Source of the DNA: Prillingera fragicola
Taxonomy: Eukaryota > Basidiomycota > Tremellomycetes > Trichosporonales > Trichosporonaceae
Reading direction: 5' to 3'
Assembly: GCA_002335605.1 (NCBI GenBank)
Contig: BEDY01000004.1
Location: 1,488,001 to 1,552,000, forward strand
DNA: 64,000 nucleotides
The translations under genes and the position numbers were made by a program. The notes under the pieces are model-generated. The model saw only the letters and a list, made by a program, of their open reading frames with translations, searched no databases and was not told where the DNA came from. This document shows positions 35,260 through 45,332 of the stretch, in pieces (within the stretch, counting starts at the first letter, position 1; every line of letters starts with the position of its first letter).

Positions 35260-36396
35260 TCACAACGAGGCTGATCGGGTCTCGTACTGGCAACGGAGGA
35301 CCAGGGCGTTGAGCTTGAGCATCAAGATCGTGATGCTGCCCACGCGAGGTGCGTAGACACCGGCGCGGTCGCGCACGTTGGCCTCGTAGTTGCCGTGCTC
35401 GGAAAGGTCGATGCAGACGGCGCCGGGTCGCAACTCGGCAGTGGGGACCTTGAAGGTCGAACCGGGCACGGCAGTGACGACAATGTCGCTGCGAGCAAGT
35501 AGTGTTGAGAGAGCAGGCTTCTTGCCGGGGTACTCGTGTGCCTCGTAGCGCTCGGCTCCAGGGGTGCGGTGGTAGATGTGGGTCGAGTCAATGTCAACAG
35601 AGTAGACGGTGGCGCCGTCGTTGGCGAGCATGCCGGCGAGAGGGCGACCGACAGTCTCTGACCTGTTGATGACAGTGACGACCTTGCCGCGGAAGCGCTC
35701 GCCATGGATACGCTCGGGCGAGTACATTCCAGTCTCTGGTGCCTGCAGAGCACGAACGACGGCGAGGGCCGTGCAAGGGTAGACGGTGGCTGCTGTGGGG
35801 TTCGAAGTGACCTCCTCGACAGTCTCGGGAGCGTGGCTGTACGACTGCTGAAGGGACATGGGGTGGACACCTTCGACGTCGACACGAGGGTTGATCAAGG
35901 CGCGAAGCTCGGCGTCGCGTGCGGGAGTGAAGAGGGGAAAGTAAACGATGAGGCCGTCGATAGACAAGTCGTCGTTGATCTCCACAATGGAGGCGCGGAC
36001 ATGCTGGAAGGCGGCGTCGTCGTCCTCCTCGCGTGATGCAGAGAGATCCCTCTTCTCAAAGTGGACATCGGCGGCCTTGCAAGCCCGTGCGGTCATGTCG
36101 GCGTACATGTGGCACCCAGAGTCGGCCGTTGCCAAGAGACCGACAATCTTCAACGGGCGGTCGAGGTTGCCGAGGGCAGTGGAGAGGAGCGCCTTGATCG
36201 GCTTGGTGACCTTGACCGCAGACAGGTCGAGGCAAGGCTTTCGAGGAACGGTAGGAGGGTCGCAGAGAATGTCAATGGGGGAGATGAGTGACCCGTGGAA
36301 GGCATCTTTGAAAGTCGGAGGGGTGGAAGGAACGAGAGTGATGGTCGATGACGACGACGAGCGCGACATGGCGGGGGGGTAGTGAACAGTGGTCAT
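35260..36396 (-). CDS. MTD1: NAD-dependent methylenetetrahydrofolate dehydrogenase (Mtd1-type)
   Basis: Cytosolic oxidation of 5,10-methylene-THF with NAD, supplying one-carbon units for purines. A single intronless ORF of 378 aa, which is unusual here. Features: IVGLLATADSGCHMYADMTA near the N-terminus, SIDGLIVYFPLF, DVEGVHPMSLQQ, YPCTALAVVRAL, the Rossmann segment VVTVINRSETVGRPLAGML then NDGATVYSVDID, SDIVVTAVPGSTFKVPTAEL and GAVCIDLSEHGNYE. Length and motifs match yeast Mtd1 rather than the trifunctional Ade3 type. A Ser/Thr/Pro-rich leader of about 45 residues precedes the domain; I start at MTTVHYPP, with a second Met nine residues later as an alternative. The ORF stays open further upstream but the content is not protein-like. 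Confidence 0.93.
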   Translation of the reverse strand: MTTVHYPPAMSRSSSSSTITLVPSTPPTFKDAFHGSLISPIDILCDPPTVPRKPCLDLSAVKVTKPIKALLSTALGNLDRPLKIVGLLATADSGCHMYADMTARACKAADVHFEKRDLSASREEDDDAAFQHVRASIVEINDDLSIDGLIVYFPLFTPARDAELRALINPRVDVEGVHPMSLQQSYSHAPETVEEVTSNPTAATVYPCTALAVVRALQAPETGMYSPERIHGERFRGKVVTVINRSETVGRPLAGMLANDGATVYSVDIDSTHIYHRTPGAERYEAHEYPGKKPALSTLLARSDIVVTAVPGSTFKVPTAELRPGAVCIDLSEHGNYEANVRDRAGVYAPRVGSITILMLKLNALVLRCQYETRSASL

Positions 36397-37780
36397 GGTG
36401 ACGAAGGTAATGAGAGTGGCAGTATCAAGCGAGAGTGTTGATTTGTTTCGGTGAGGGGATGATGATTTGCTTGGTGAGGATGAAGAAGCCAGTCCCAGTA
36501 CGTTGGGACTTGGTGCAGGTAGGTAGGATTGAAAGGAGGATGTAGTGGTGAGGTGAGGGTGCACCGTGTTTGGGGTGTGCTGCCTATAAGTGATCAAGAG
36601 ATCTGACAAGGAATGGGCTGCCCAGCCAGCCCGGATGCGGGAGACGGGATTTCGATATGGTCGATCATTTTTTTGCCGCCTCGCCCTGCCCCGGACAACG
36701 TAGCCAAGCCACCTCGGTCCGTCTACTGCGGGGGCACGGTTTCGAAGGCCACGATGCACGTTGATCTCCGCCAAGAAACAAACCTTGAATCGCTGCCTGC
36801 CGAATGGAGGAGTTCTGCGTGGCCTGGTGCTGTAGCAATGGTTTCCGTAGAAAAGGTCTCGATCGTCGCAGCCAAACCTTGTGTCGAGCTTGTGCCTTTG
36901 CATGCTGTCAAGCCGTGCCTATTCTTACGACCTCTCGAGAAACCATGCACTGGGTGGTAACCCCCGCTGCACCCTGGTTGCTGCCTCGCCTGCATGTGCG
37001 TGCAAGCATAAGCTCAGCTGCGAGCGAAGGGTGGCGCGCACCGCACAACGCAGGGTGATATCCAATGGAAGCTGTAGGAGTGCACGTAGGCGCAAGAAGG
37101 AGTATGCAGTCTACATCATAGAAAACTGTGGAGTCGGTCCCATCTTAAACACGGGGCCGCACACATGTACGCGCACGAGCACTTGCACAGGGGGCCAGCT
37201 GCCCAGCTGTCCAGATGTCCTACACTGGCTTGCAGATAACGATGCAAACCCCATCATGGAACGCCTCGCGGGAAGCATCGAAGGATCCTTTCCATGCTGC
37301 TGGGCAGTGGACGCGTCCCGCCACATGCAGGCACGGGCTCGGAGCAGCCGCGCGGCAGCGGCGTGGCTTACGCTGCGGGGAGGACCCACACGGCGCCCAT
37401 CCCTACCCAAAACTCGGGCCGTGCCTGGTCGGCCGGCTGGTTCGAACCTTGTTCCTGTTCCTGACACTCGTGAACCAGGATCACCGCTGCCGTTTGCCAT
37501 GCTCTATGGGGTCGAGACTTTGGGCCAGACTATGCCGTGCATGTGTGCGCCTCGTGGTTCAGCCGTTTCAGAACCCATCAAGGTTTGTCGGCCAGCGGTC
37601 ACCGTAGACAGCCTGCGATGATGACGAGAGGGAGGTGAGTGCCGTTGGCCGCGAGGCACAATCCCACGCAGTGGGGATGAGCCGATGGATTGATCGCTGT
37701 TAGTGTGGCACGTGTAGGGGCTGGTGGCAGTACATGTGCATTCGTTCATTCTTACGAGTACTTCTCAACACTAATATGAG
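36397..37780. other. 1.4 kb spacer without a supported gene
   Basis: Upstream of MTD1 and downstream of the secreted Asp-box protein gene. A 246-codon plus-strand ORF (36881-37621) is Cys/Arg/Ala-rich without any recognisable domain and has no start-context support. Treated as non-coding. Confidence 0.5.
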
Positions 37781-39853
37781 CTAATTGCCGAGCTTGACTA
37801 CCTGCTTCTCGTTGTCCTTCCACACATTGGGTGCAATAACCCATTGACCCTGGTCAAATGTGAGAGCGTTGCCGCTGTTGCGGTTGACGAGCTTGTATCC
37901 AACAGCCTTGTCAAGCGACGTGTCATGGGCCGCGGTTGCGTCGGATCCTTCCGAGCCGGCGTCAATAACCTTGGGCGTGTTGGCGCCAATGGGGTGGAAG
38001 TACCACTGGTCGCTGCCTCCGGGTGACCCAAAGCCGCCATTGGCCTCGGCATTGTACTCTGCCTCGGCCGAACCGACGCTGACAGACGCGCCCCACTTGC
38101 GCTTCTCCGAGGGGGTCGATCCAGACACCTGGAGATAGGTGCCGTCAGAACCCTTGACACGGTAGAACCCGTTGTCGGACTTGGTGTTGGGGTCCTGCAG
38201 AGGCTCAAACGTCCAGCGGTCCGAGAGCGGCAGCTTGTTCCCACCAACGGAAACACGGTACTTCTTGCTTGGGTCGACCTCCTTGCCACATGCACTCTTG
38301 GGCACCTTGTCGACCGTGTGCGCTGTCTGGTCGGAAGTAGGCGCCTTGACAGCAATGTTGTCCATGCTGACGTAAAGGTCCGAGAGGATGCTGTACGAGT
38401 GCGAGCTAATGTCTTGACGAGTAAGACTGCCAGTGTCGAGGACGGAAACGTAAGCGGCATGCGACAAAACAACCTCGGGCTGACGGCCGACTGGTACAAA
38501 CGAGTTGGGCTGGCCCAAGTCGCTCGTCTGATAGACAATGTTGTTGTAGCCCGTGGACTGGTACTTGCCCGAGGGAACGTTGTAGGTAAAGCCACTCTCG
38601 TTCATAGTGTCAGGCATGACGTAGAGACGGTTGGTCGTGGGGTCCCGGAACACTGTATTGGTCTTCTTGACAATGGTCGAAGTTTCAACACCGTAGGGGT
38701 CAGTCGTGTTGACTGTAATGTCACCAGCAGCATTGGGGCCAACGGTAATGGTACGGCCCAGAGCAGGGTCCATGTACACGACATTGTCGACCTTTCCAGA
38801 GGGTCCAGAGATGGTCTTGGCCCCAGTGTCCACAGTGTAGCCAGTACCCTTGTCGTCGGAGAACGTAAAGGAGCTGTTGGCCGCAAAGGCAACCATCTGG
38901 TACTTGACAGTACTACCGTCCTTGCCGGTGCCTTCATATGCGAGGTAGTCGGTCTTGGGATCGTAGATGACGTTGAGACCCAGAGGCTCTCCGACAACAC
39001 CGTCTGTGCCGCCGATTCCGGGCTGGTCGAACCGGCCATTGGTGTACTTGCGCCAAGTGTCGGGCGCAAGGCCGTTCTCGAGAGGTGCGCGCGCAAGCGT
39101 GAACCACTTGACAATAGTCGCATCGCCTTTCTTGAATCGTACCTGGTGGTTGAACAGGCCGTAGGCATATCCAGTGGCGTAATCGGCAAAGAATCGAGTA
39201 CCCGACAGACCCCAGCTGTAGGTCTTATTGGGGAAGTGAGCCTCATCGATGGTTTGCTCAGGCTGGTACTGATCGGTGCAGATCTGATCGACAAGCTCCC
39301 AGTTCTCGCCTTGGCTCGTCGACCGAGCAAGCATTACGCGGTTGTTGTGGCGACCCGTGTGGATGCGGTCGTTCTGCGTCGCGTTGGCCGTCCACGGATC
39401 AAACTGGTACTCGTCGTTGACGATGCCAACCCAGGCCTTGTCAACAGGGTCTATCCATACCCCGACAATGTCGCAGTGGTCGTCCTGATACAGAGATGGC
39501 ATGGGGTTCTTCTCGCGCTTGTCCAACTGGTAGCAGAAGGTGCCTGGCTTGTTCCAGTACGCGTTGTACGTCGTGACAGTCGTTGTGTTGTCGGTGTAGC
39601 CATGGACAGTCTTGCCAAAATCGTCGTTGCTCCAGGTCTTTGTAAAAGAGCCTCCATTATCTGTCGGAGAGTAATCGGCGACAGAAGAGATAAAGCGGTA
39701 CTGTCCATCGGAATCAACAAAGGAGGAGCCAGCAATGTCGGCTCCAAACGCTTCGTCAAACTTCTTGGTGCTGACGAGATCGTAGGTTGGCATGAGGTCG
39801 GCTGCCGCCGCCAAGTTGCCTACAGCTAAAGCAAGGAGGATGCTTCGAGACAT
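37781..39853 (-). CDS. Secreted protein with Asp-box repeats and a lectin-like C-terminus
   Basis: A single-exon gene of 690 aa. The N-terminus MSRSILLALAVGNLAAAADL is a signal peptide. The first two thirds look like a beta-propeller of the sialidase/glycoside-hydrolase kind: SFVDSDGQYRF, SNDDFGKT, IVGVWIDPVDKAWVGIVND, and an Asp-box-like STSQGENWELVDQ around residue 180, followed by further strands. The last 150 residues (KKYRVSVGGNKLPLSDRW ... RVKGSDGTYLQVSG ... NRNSGNALTFDQGQWV) resemble ricin-B-type beta-trefoil repeats. Several N-x-S/T sites are present. I see neither WMNDPNG (GH32) nor an FRIP motif, so no specific glycosidase is claimed. Extracellular carbohydrate binding or cleavage is inferred. 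Confidence 0.82.
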   Translation of the reverse strand: MSRSILLALAVGNLAAAADLMPTYDLVSTKKFDEAFGADIAGSSFVDSDGQYRFISSVADYSPTDNGGSFTKTWSNDDFGKTVHGYTDNTTTVTTYNAYWNKPGTFCYQLDKREKNPMPSLYQDDHCDIVGVWIDPVDKAWVGIVNDEYQFDPWTANATQNDRIHTGRHNNRVMLARSTSQGENWELVDQICTDQYQPEQTIDEAHFPNKTYSWGLSGTRFFADYATGYAYGLFNHQVRFKKGDATIVKWFTLARAPLENGLAPDTWRKYTNGRFDQPGIGGTDGVVGEPLGLNVIYDPKTDYLAYEGTGKDGSTVKYQMVAFAANSSFTFSDDKGTGYTVDTGAKTISGPSGKVDNVVYMDPALGRTITVGPNAAGDITVNTTDPYGVETSTIVKKTNTVFRDPTTNRLYVMPDTMNESGFTYNVPSGKYQSTGYNNIVYQTSDLGQPNSFVPVGRQPEVVLSHAAYVSVLDTGSLTRQDISSHSYSILSDLYVSMDNIAVKAPTSDQTAHTVDKVPKSACGKEVDPSKKYRVSVGGNKLPLSDRWTFEPLQDPNTKSDNGFYRVKGSDGTYLQVSGSTPSEKRKWGASVSVGSAEAEYNAEANGGFGSPGGSDQWYFHPIGANTPKVIDAGSEGSDATAAHDTSLDKAVGYKLVNRNSGNALTFDQGQWVIAPNVWKDNEKQVVKLGN

Positions 39854-40907
39854 GGTGAAAGGTGATGATGTGGGGCCATCTGGGGCAACCGTGGATCGCC
39901 TCTTTATGTTGTTGACCTCAACAAACGAGGCCGTGATCGCGGACGCATGCGACGTGCGTTCAGCACAGCTCCGCCGCACTTGTCAATACGATCTTTACGG
40001 CGATTTTGCCGCACAGGAGAGTAACGAGTGAGTAGCGGCATGTGATGTGTAAAGTGACGGTCAAAAGCGAACGCTAACCATGTGAAGTCAACAAAAACAT
40101 GTGGAGTGTGGGGTGGAGTGTGGAGCGGAAATGGATATAGAGTAATTCCAGTCAATACATCCGAGTGATACTTCCCCCTCGTCCATTCCATCCGGCGTTT
40201 GCTTTGTTTTTTACCATCAATCTCAACGCATTGTCGGACCGGAACCCTTGCACCGAGGTAGTTTTATCTCGTCAGAGGTTGGATAGGGTACCCCTGGACA
40301 ACGTAGCCGATAAAACGGCTGTTGACTCCCAGACGTGGATGTTTTCCCAGTCGTTGGGGTCCATGAAGGTGAGCGTACCACGTACTGAAACTGGCTTAGT
40401 TGACTAAAGTCTGCTAACCATCGGTTACCTCGGCTTGTACCAAGAATGGGTATTGTAGCGCGCACTAACACTGAGTGTCACCAGCACCTGAGCGGGCCTC
40501 GCACGCAGCTGGGGTCGATTGGACACCGACAAGTGTGATTGCCGTTTGCCCAACCCCAATGCCATACATCCCCCCACCAGCTGGGACTCTAAGCAGCTTT
40601 GACCACTTAGCCTCTCGCCACCTTCACGAGCGACACCACCTGCCGCTGGCCGCTGGCCGCTGGGCTGTTGACTGCAATGGCGGATTGACATGCCAGCCGC
40701 GAATGCATTTGATTCCGCCCGTGGACCATCGGCCATCAGCCATCAGCCGGATGGTGGCATTACGGTGGCTGAGTCTGGACATTCAGACGGGCTCTCTGTC
40801 AGTGGTCACTCGCCCGTTCAGGCTGATAAGAGGCTTGTAGCCCGAACGCCACATTTTAAACAACCCTTTGCACTCTTGCCTTCACTTACTCTCGCTTTTT
40901 TACAGTC
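39854..40907. promoter_or_regulatory. 1.05 kb divergent spacer between two secreted-protein genes
   Basis: Holds the promoters of the Asp-box protein (-) and the SnoaL-like protein (+). Small direct repeats are visible: CTGGCCG near 40638-40660 and GCCATCA near 40731-40746. An AT-rich patch (CATTTTAAACAACCC, about 55 bp before the downstream ATG) could serve as a TATA-like element. No gene seen. Confidence 0.5.
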
Positions 40908-41513
40908 ATGCGATTCTTGTCAACTCTCACCATCATGGTTCTTACTGCAGCAGCCATCAAAGCTGCACCCACCACCGGCGAAGCACTCGCTGCTCGAGCT
41001 GCCAATGTCGAACTCGACAAAAGGGGACACTGCAAGAACTGTCCCACGGCTACTAGCGCCAGCGTAGACCCATTGCAAACCACATGCCCGGCTTACGAGG
41101 TTGCGCAGTGCCATGGGTCTGCCATCAAGGCGGACTCTCTCGCAACTCTATACAGTTACTTTGACGCACTCGACCTGGACAATGCCATGCCATACCTCGA
41201 CCCATGCTGCCAGCTTGTTTTCGCCAATCAGCCTGCAGTGTATGGTCACGAAGCCATCCGCGCCGCATTCGGTGGGCTGTTTACGGTTCTCGAGTCGATG
41301 AAGCACACCGTCATTCAGCGTATCGACAAGGATCGCTGTGGGGGAACGACCATCGTCCTCGAAGCGTCAGTGCGCTATGTCACCAAAATTGGGGGAACTT
41401 GGGACATTCCTGTTGTCACTATGCTCGAGCGTTCGTCCAAGAAGGGGCTCATCACGTCCATGCACATCTACATCGACGTGTCGGAGATGTTGGCCTCACT
41501 GGCACCCAAGTAG
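40908..41513 (+). CDS. Secreted SnoaL/NTF2-like protein with a Kex2 site
   Basis: Intronless, 201 aa. A signal peptide (MRFLSTLTIMVLTAAAIKAA) is followed by a short propeptide ending in LDKR (residues 36-39), a Kex2-type site, then a Cys-rich linker (HCKNC, TCPAYEVAQC). Residues about 75-195 follow the SnoaL-like cone fold: LYSYFDALDLDNAMPYLDP, ANQPAVYGHEAIRAAFGGLF, and VRYVTKIGGTWDIPVVTMLE before ITSMHIYIDVSE. Six or more Cys suggest disulfides in the mature protein. Bacterial SnoaL relatives are polyketide cyclases or limonene-epoxide-hydrolase-like, but the fold is used for many roles, so no reaction is assigned. A secreted form with a propeptide is unusual for this fold. Confidence 0.85.
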   Translation: MRFLSTLTIMVLTAAAIKAAPTTGEALAARAANVELDKRGHCKNCPTATSASVDPLQTTCPAYEVAQCHGSAIKADSLATLYSYFDALDLDNAMPYLDPCCQLVFANQPAVYGHEAIRAAFGGLFTVLESMKHTVIQRIDKDRCGGTTIVLEASVRYVTKIGGTWDIPVVTMLERSSKKGLITSMHIYIDVSEMLASLAPK

Positions 41514-42948
41514 GGCGGGGTCCATGCTCAGGAGGTGGCGCTCAGGGTTGTGACACCTCAATGGGCGAGCGGGAACAGTCGCGGCCGAATTTATGGCTGA
41601 CCGCCTGAATGGAGAGCAGCAGAAGGATTTGGGGTATATTTGGACACTAGCAATGCGTTAATGCGATATCATAGATAACTGAGGTGCTTTGAACCTTTCT
41701 CTCGTTCAGATCACTGGGCTGGTTATCCGGGTTGGGTATAGCACGATGGGAGGGAAGGTGGTAGTGACTGTCGCCCACCCTGATAGCCAGATTGTCATGA
41801 CGTCGCGCATCCTACGGAGACTGGAGAGCCTGGCGCCACCCCGGTATGAGGCGTCTGGGGTTTGTTCAACGGCCAATCCACAAGAGGACCGAGAAAGGGT
41901 GAGTACGGCCGACACAGTTTTTGTGGCACCGCGGACAACTGCCCCACAACGATCATCAGGTACCACCTGGCTACACCTAGGATGTTGACCACGATGGTGC
42001 TGCCGTACACATACAGTTACGAAAGACGTCGTCGTCTTGGGGACTACCTCTTCTGCTCAAACTTTACGTCAACGAACATCAGGTCCGGCTTTAGGGTTGG
42101 TTACTCACGTTGCGGACTGTTTCCTCTCGTTGATATCGAACTTTAACTCTACCGGCAGGCTGGTCGGCTCACAGGCCCTGACCCCAGAAACCAAAAACAA
42201 ACATTCTGTGGGCTTTGCGAAGCCACGATGTGCCGCGTGGAGACATCGTGCGAACCGAGTGCCTTCACACACAGGAGAAGGGTGCTGGGACCTCATCAAG
42301 ACTTCGGCCGGTGACCGAAGTCTGCAACAGGTACCTTCTGTACGTAATGTTTGACAGCTACGAAATCATGAGGCACCCACGACGTCTTGTCCGACGTTCA
42401 CCGTCTCACTGCATGCCGCCGGCTTGACCGGACATGAAGAAGCGTGGCACTTACCGAAGAATTGTTTAGTGTACCAGGTTGACGAGAGGGCAGGGTTAAT
42501 GGAACCTTCTTCTGAATGTCTACCCGAAGGCACCATCCTGTTTCGAGATACCAACGAGCTGTTTCGAGGTCTTCAAACAGGGTCGATGTAAACCGAGGTA
42601 GGTCCGCTCCGATAGGTGTCCTGCTGAGACGAGAATGGCCAGCTCTGTGGGCCAACTATTGATTTTGGCTCTGCCATCACCGTGTCAACTGGGTGTACGT
42701 GGACTTCCCCGCTGTGTAGGGCCATCATTTCTTTCAGCCATCGGCAAGACCAGTGTACAGCCATCTGCTGTGGCATTGTGTGCTAGACCCAAGTCGCCCT
42801 TGTGGAGCTTTGGTCTCCGGGACACGTCCCCGTCTCAGTTCGTACTGACATCCTGCCGACGTGTGTCTGCCGGCGAAGCACACCAGGTGCGCCCACGAAA
42901 TTATGTTACATCAAATGCGCTACTATGACAACACTGTTTACCACACGT
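41514..42948. other. 1.4 kb convergent region without a supported gene
   Basis: Lies between the SnoaL-like gene (+) and the DUF4097-like gene (-). It is AT-richer than its neighbours, has only short ORFs without recognisable content and contains a perfect 9-bp hairpin (see separate entry). Too long for ordinary 3' UTRs in this compact region, so a decayed gene or an RNA gene is possible but not shown. Confidence 0.5.
42299..42323. repeat. Perfect 9-bp inverted repeat (hairpin)
   Basis: AGACTTCGG and CCGAAGTCT flank the 7-nt loop CCGGTGA. The stem is perfect. It sits alone within the 1.4 kb gene-free region and is not followed by a T-run, so it is not a typical RNA polymerase III terminator. 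Confidence 0.6.
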
Positions 42949-44974
42949 CTAGACGGATACCGCAATGCTTCCCACAGATGTCTCGATATTCAGACCTGGA
43001 GCTCGTCGCCAGTCGGGGTGGCCACGGGCAGCTTCTACCCCACCAGTGACTAGGGTCTCAGCATCTACCTCATCCTTTGTCCCTGGGTCGCTGGCCGTCT
43101 CCCACTTCACTGAGCCGGTGTACACCTGGGCGCCATGGCGGCCCTGCTTCTCGAGGGTGACGTTTCGCCAGCGGCCGAGGTCGAGAGGGTCAGAAAGATG
43201 GGGCACTTCCTCAACCGAGATGACTCCGACTGTCGTGGACAGACGAAGAGGGCCTTCGAACGCGAGGTGCATCTTGACTGCCTCGTCAGCAAGAGCCACA
43301 CGTCAGGTTCGCTCACCGTCAATAGAGCCCACCATAGACCTCAAGTTTTCGGACAGAGTGCGGCACGGCACCGCCCATCCACTGTGGCGAATGGTGACAT
43401 TGTTGTTGTTGGCGTTGACGGAGACGCGAATTGGATTGAGCCGGCACTCGGCATCAGTCTCGTTGCCAGCGGCAGGCTGGAAGGGATCTGGGTGCTCAAA
43501 GTAGCTGTAACTTGGAGAGCGGGCAAGGCTCAGATCAAGATTGATCTCTCCGCTGCAAGGGTTAGCAACACGTCCAGTCAGAGCAAGGAACTCACGCAGG
43601 GGAGTGCACGTCAAGATGCGTGGAAACCGTAACCTTGGCACGAATATCGCCGAGTGTCGACAGGTGAATGCCTTCAGCCCGAGCATCGACAACCTCAATC
43701 TTGCCAACAGTGCTGGTGATGTGGAGACCGGCAATCTGAACGCCGGTGATATTACCTACGCGGATGACACTCTCCCCACCACGGATCTTCAAAGGAGGAA
43801 TGACGGCACGAGGCTGCGGACGGCGGTGGGCACCGGAGAAGCTGTCTAGGATGACTTCGACGAGGGGAGGAGGGTCGGGGTTCTTGTCGTTCTCAGAGAG
43901 GGCAAACCTGGGCAAAGCAATGTGAAGACGGAACCGCAAGGGTGTCGTTGCAAAGTTGGCCTGCGATCCATTGGCTGCCGCGGTGTGGATTCCAACACCT
44001 ACTGCTCGTGGCATGCCCTGCGAGCTGGCTTCTTCCCAGTTGACGTCCGTTGTGCTGCGCTCATCAGGGGGGTGGTGAGAATGATGCGGCCCAACAAAAC
44101 TTCCATTGCGCAGCATTGCGCAGGCGCGTGATGCCTCCAACATGGCCCAGCCAGGTGAATTAGCTGCGCTCACTATGGCATCAGAGGGTACGCCAGGGAG
44201 CATGTCAAAGATCGCCTCCACGGTCACACGGGCGTATTCACCCTTGCCAGGTCGGCCAATCTGCTTGCCGTCCACGCCAGTGAGGGCCGGGTAGATGGCC
44301 TCGGTGTCGAGCTCCTCCTCCTCATCGGCATCATAAGCCGTCACGAAGACCGTGCCAATCTCGGCGGCACCACGAAGGCTAGTGAACAGCTCGGCGCCGG
44401 CACGCGTGGAGATGAGGAAGGTGGCATTGGCCGCACGACGCGTCCCACCGTCGACAGGCGAGGGAGGGTCCATCTCAAGACCACTTGGGAACGACTTGGC
44501 GGAGACGGCCGAGAACGTGGCACACGCCGAGGCTTCCCCGTCGTCGCGCCAAGACTCTGGTACCCACTCTGGACCTGGCGGTGGAGGCGCAAAGGGCTGT
44601 CGAGGACGGCGGTGGGGGATGATCCAGCGTATGGTCACCCACAGGCCGAGAAAGTAGAGAATCACAATTGCGCAGCCAGCGCGGAGCGTTGTGCGTCCCT
44701 TGGAGCTTTGTAGGTAGGCGGTCAAACGCTTTTTGCGAGACTTTGGAGCGCCACGCGCGTCAAAGGCCGTGTATGGTGGAGGTGACAGCTCAATGTCGGT
44801 CCGGTTGAAGAGAAAGGGGACGTTCTCGGCTGATGGTGACAGCGCATCGTACGCATCGGGTGCCGAGTAGGAAGGATAACCCGTGTCGACATCCTGTGTT
44901 GATGGAGTTAGGTCAAACTCGTCCTCGTCGTCGGAAAGGCTCAACGGAACTTTTGTATCCGCTGGGAGAATCAT
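42949..44974 (-). CDS. Single-pass membrane protein with DUF4097-like ectodomain
   Basis: Three exons (43596-44974, 43317-43552, 42949-43277; introns 43 and 39 nt) give 647 aa. About 90 cytosolic, acidic, Ser/Tyr/Pro-rich residues come first, then a basic stop (KSRKKRLTAYLQSSKGR) and one membrane helix (AGCAIVILYFLGLWVTIRWI), a type-II arrangement. The extracellular part begins Pro-rich (RRPRQPFAPPPPGPEWVPES) and continues as repeated short beta strands such as IRVGNITGVQIAGLHIT, TVGKIEVVDARAEGIHLSTL and GDIRAKVTVSTHLDVHSPAG, typical of DUF4097/adhesin-like beta-helix domains. N-glycosylation sites occur (NGS, NFATT-like, NITG). Many basidiomycetes have related proteins of unknown role. Confidence 0.82.
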
Positions 44975-45332
44975 GGTAAACAAATGTGGTACGTGCTGTA
45001 CGAGTTGCTGAAGAGCATGGATGTGACAAAAGAGAAGTTCTGCGAGTAGTGAGAGCTCATGAGTGAGCTGCTGGACCGCGGAGAACGATGGGTGTGCATA
45101 TGCGGCTGCGGTGCGCAGGCGGTTGAAGGGAATGACAGTCGATTGGGTCTGCGCGCCGCAGTCAACAAATCCAGCAGGGCGGGTGGGCACCCAGCACCAA
45201 GGCACATTAACCCGCCCAACATCTTCTCTTAAACACATCGGTCCTATGCATGGTTGTTTGGTTGTGCTGTACAAATGATCATGTGTGGCTTGTCCAGGTG
45301 ATCAAGCTGTGGTTATAGGTTGATACACAAAG
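44975..45332. other. Gap upstream of the membrane-protein gene
   Basis: About 360 bp between tandem minus-strand genes: promoter of the DUF4097-like gene and 3' flank of PIF1. No gene seen; the frame stays open upstream of the chosen start but without protein-like content. Confidence 0.55.

Noticed and set aside
36881..37621. A 246-codon plus-strand ORF in the MTD1 upstream spacer
   Set aside because: Arg/Cys-rich, no domain, no start context or introns of the local type; likely chance.
38318..39829. A 503-codon plus-strand ORF antisense to the secreted Asp-box protein
   Set aside because: Its protein has no family resemblance and the opposite strand encodes a signal peptide and domains. 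Long antisense ORFs are expected in GC-rich codon usage.
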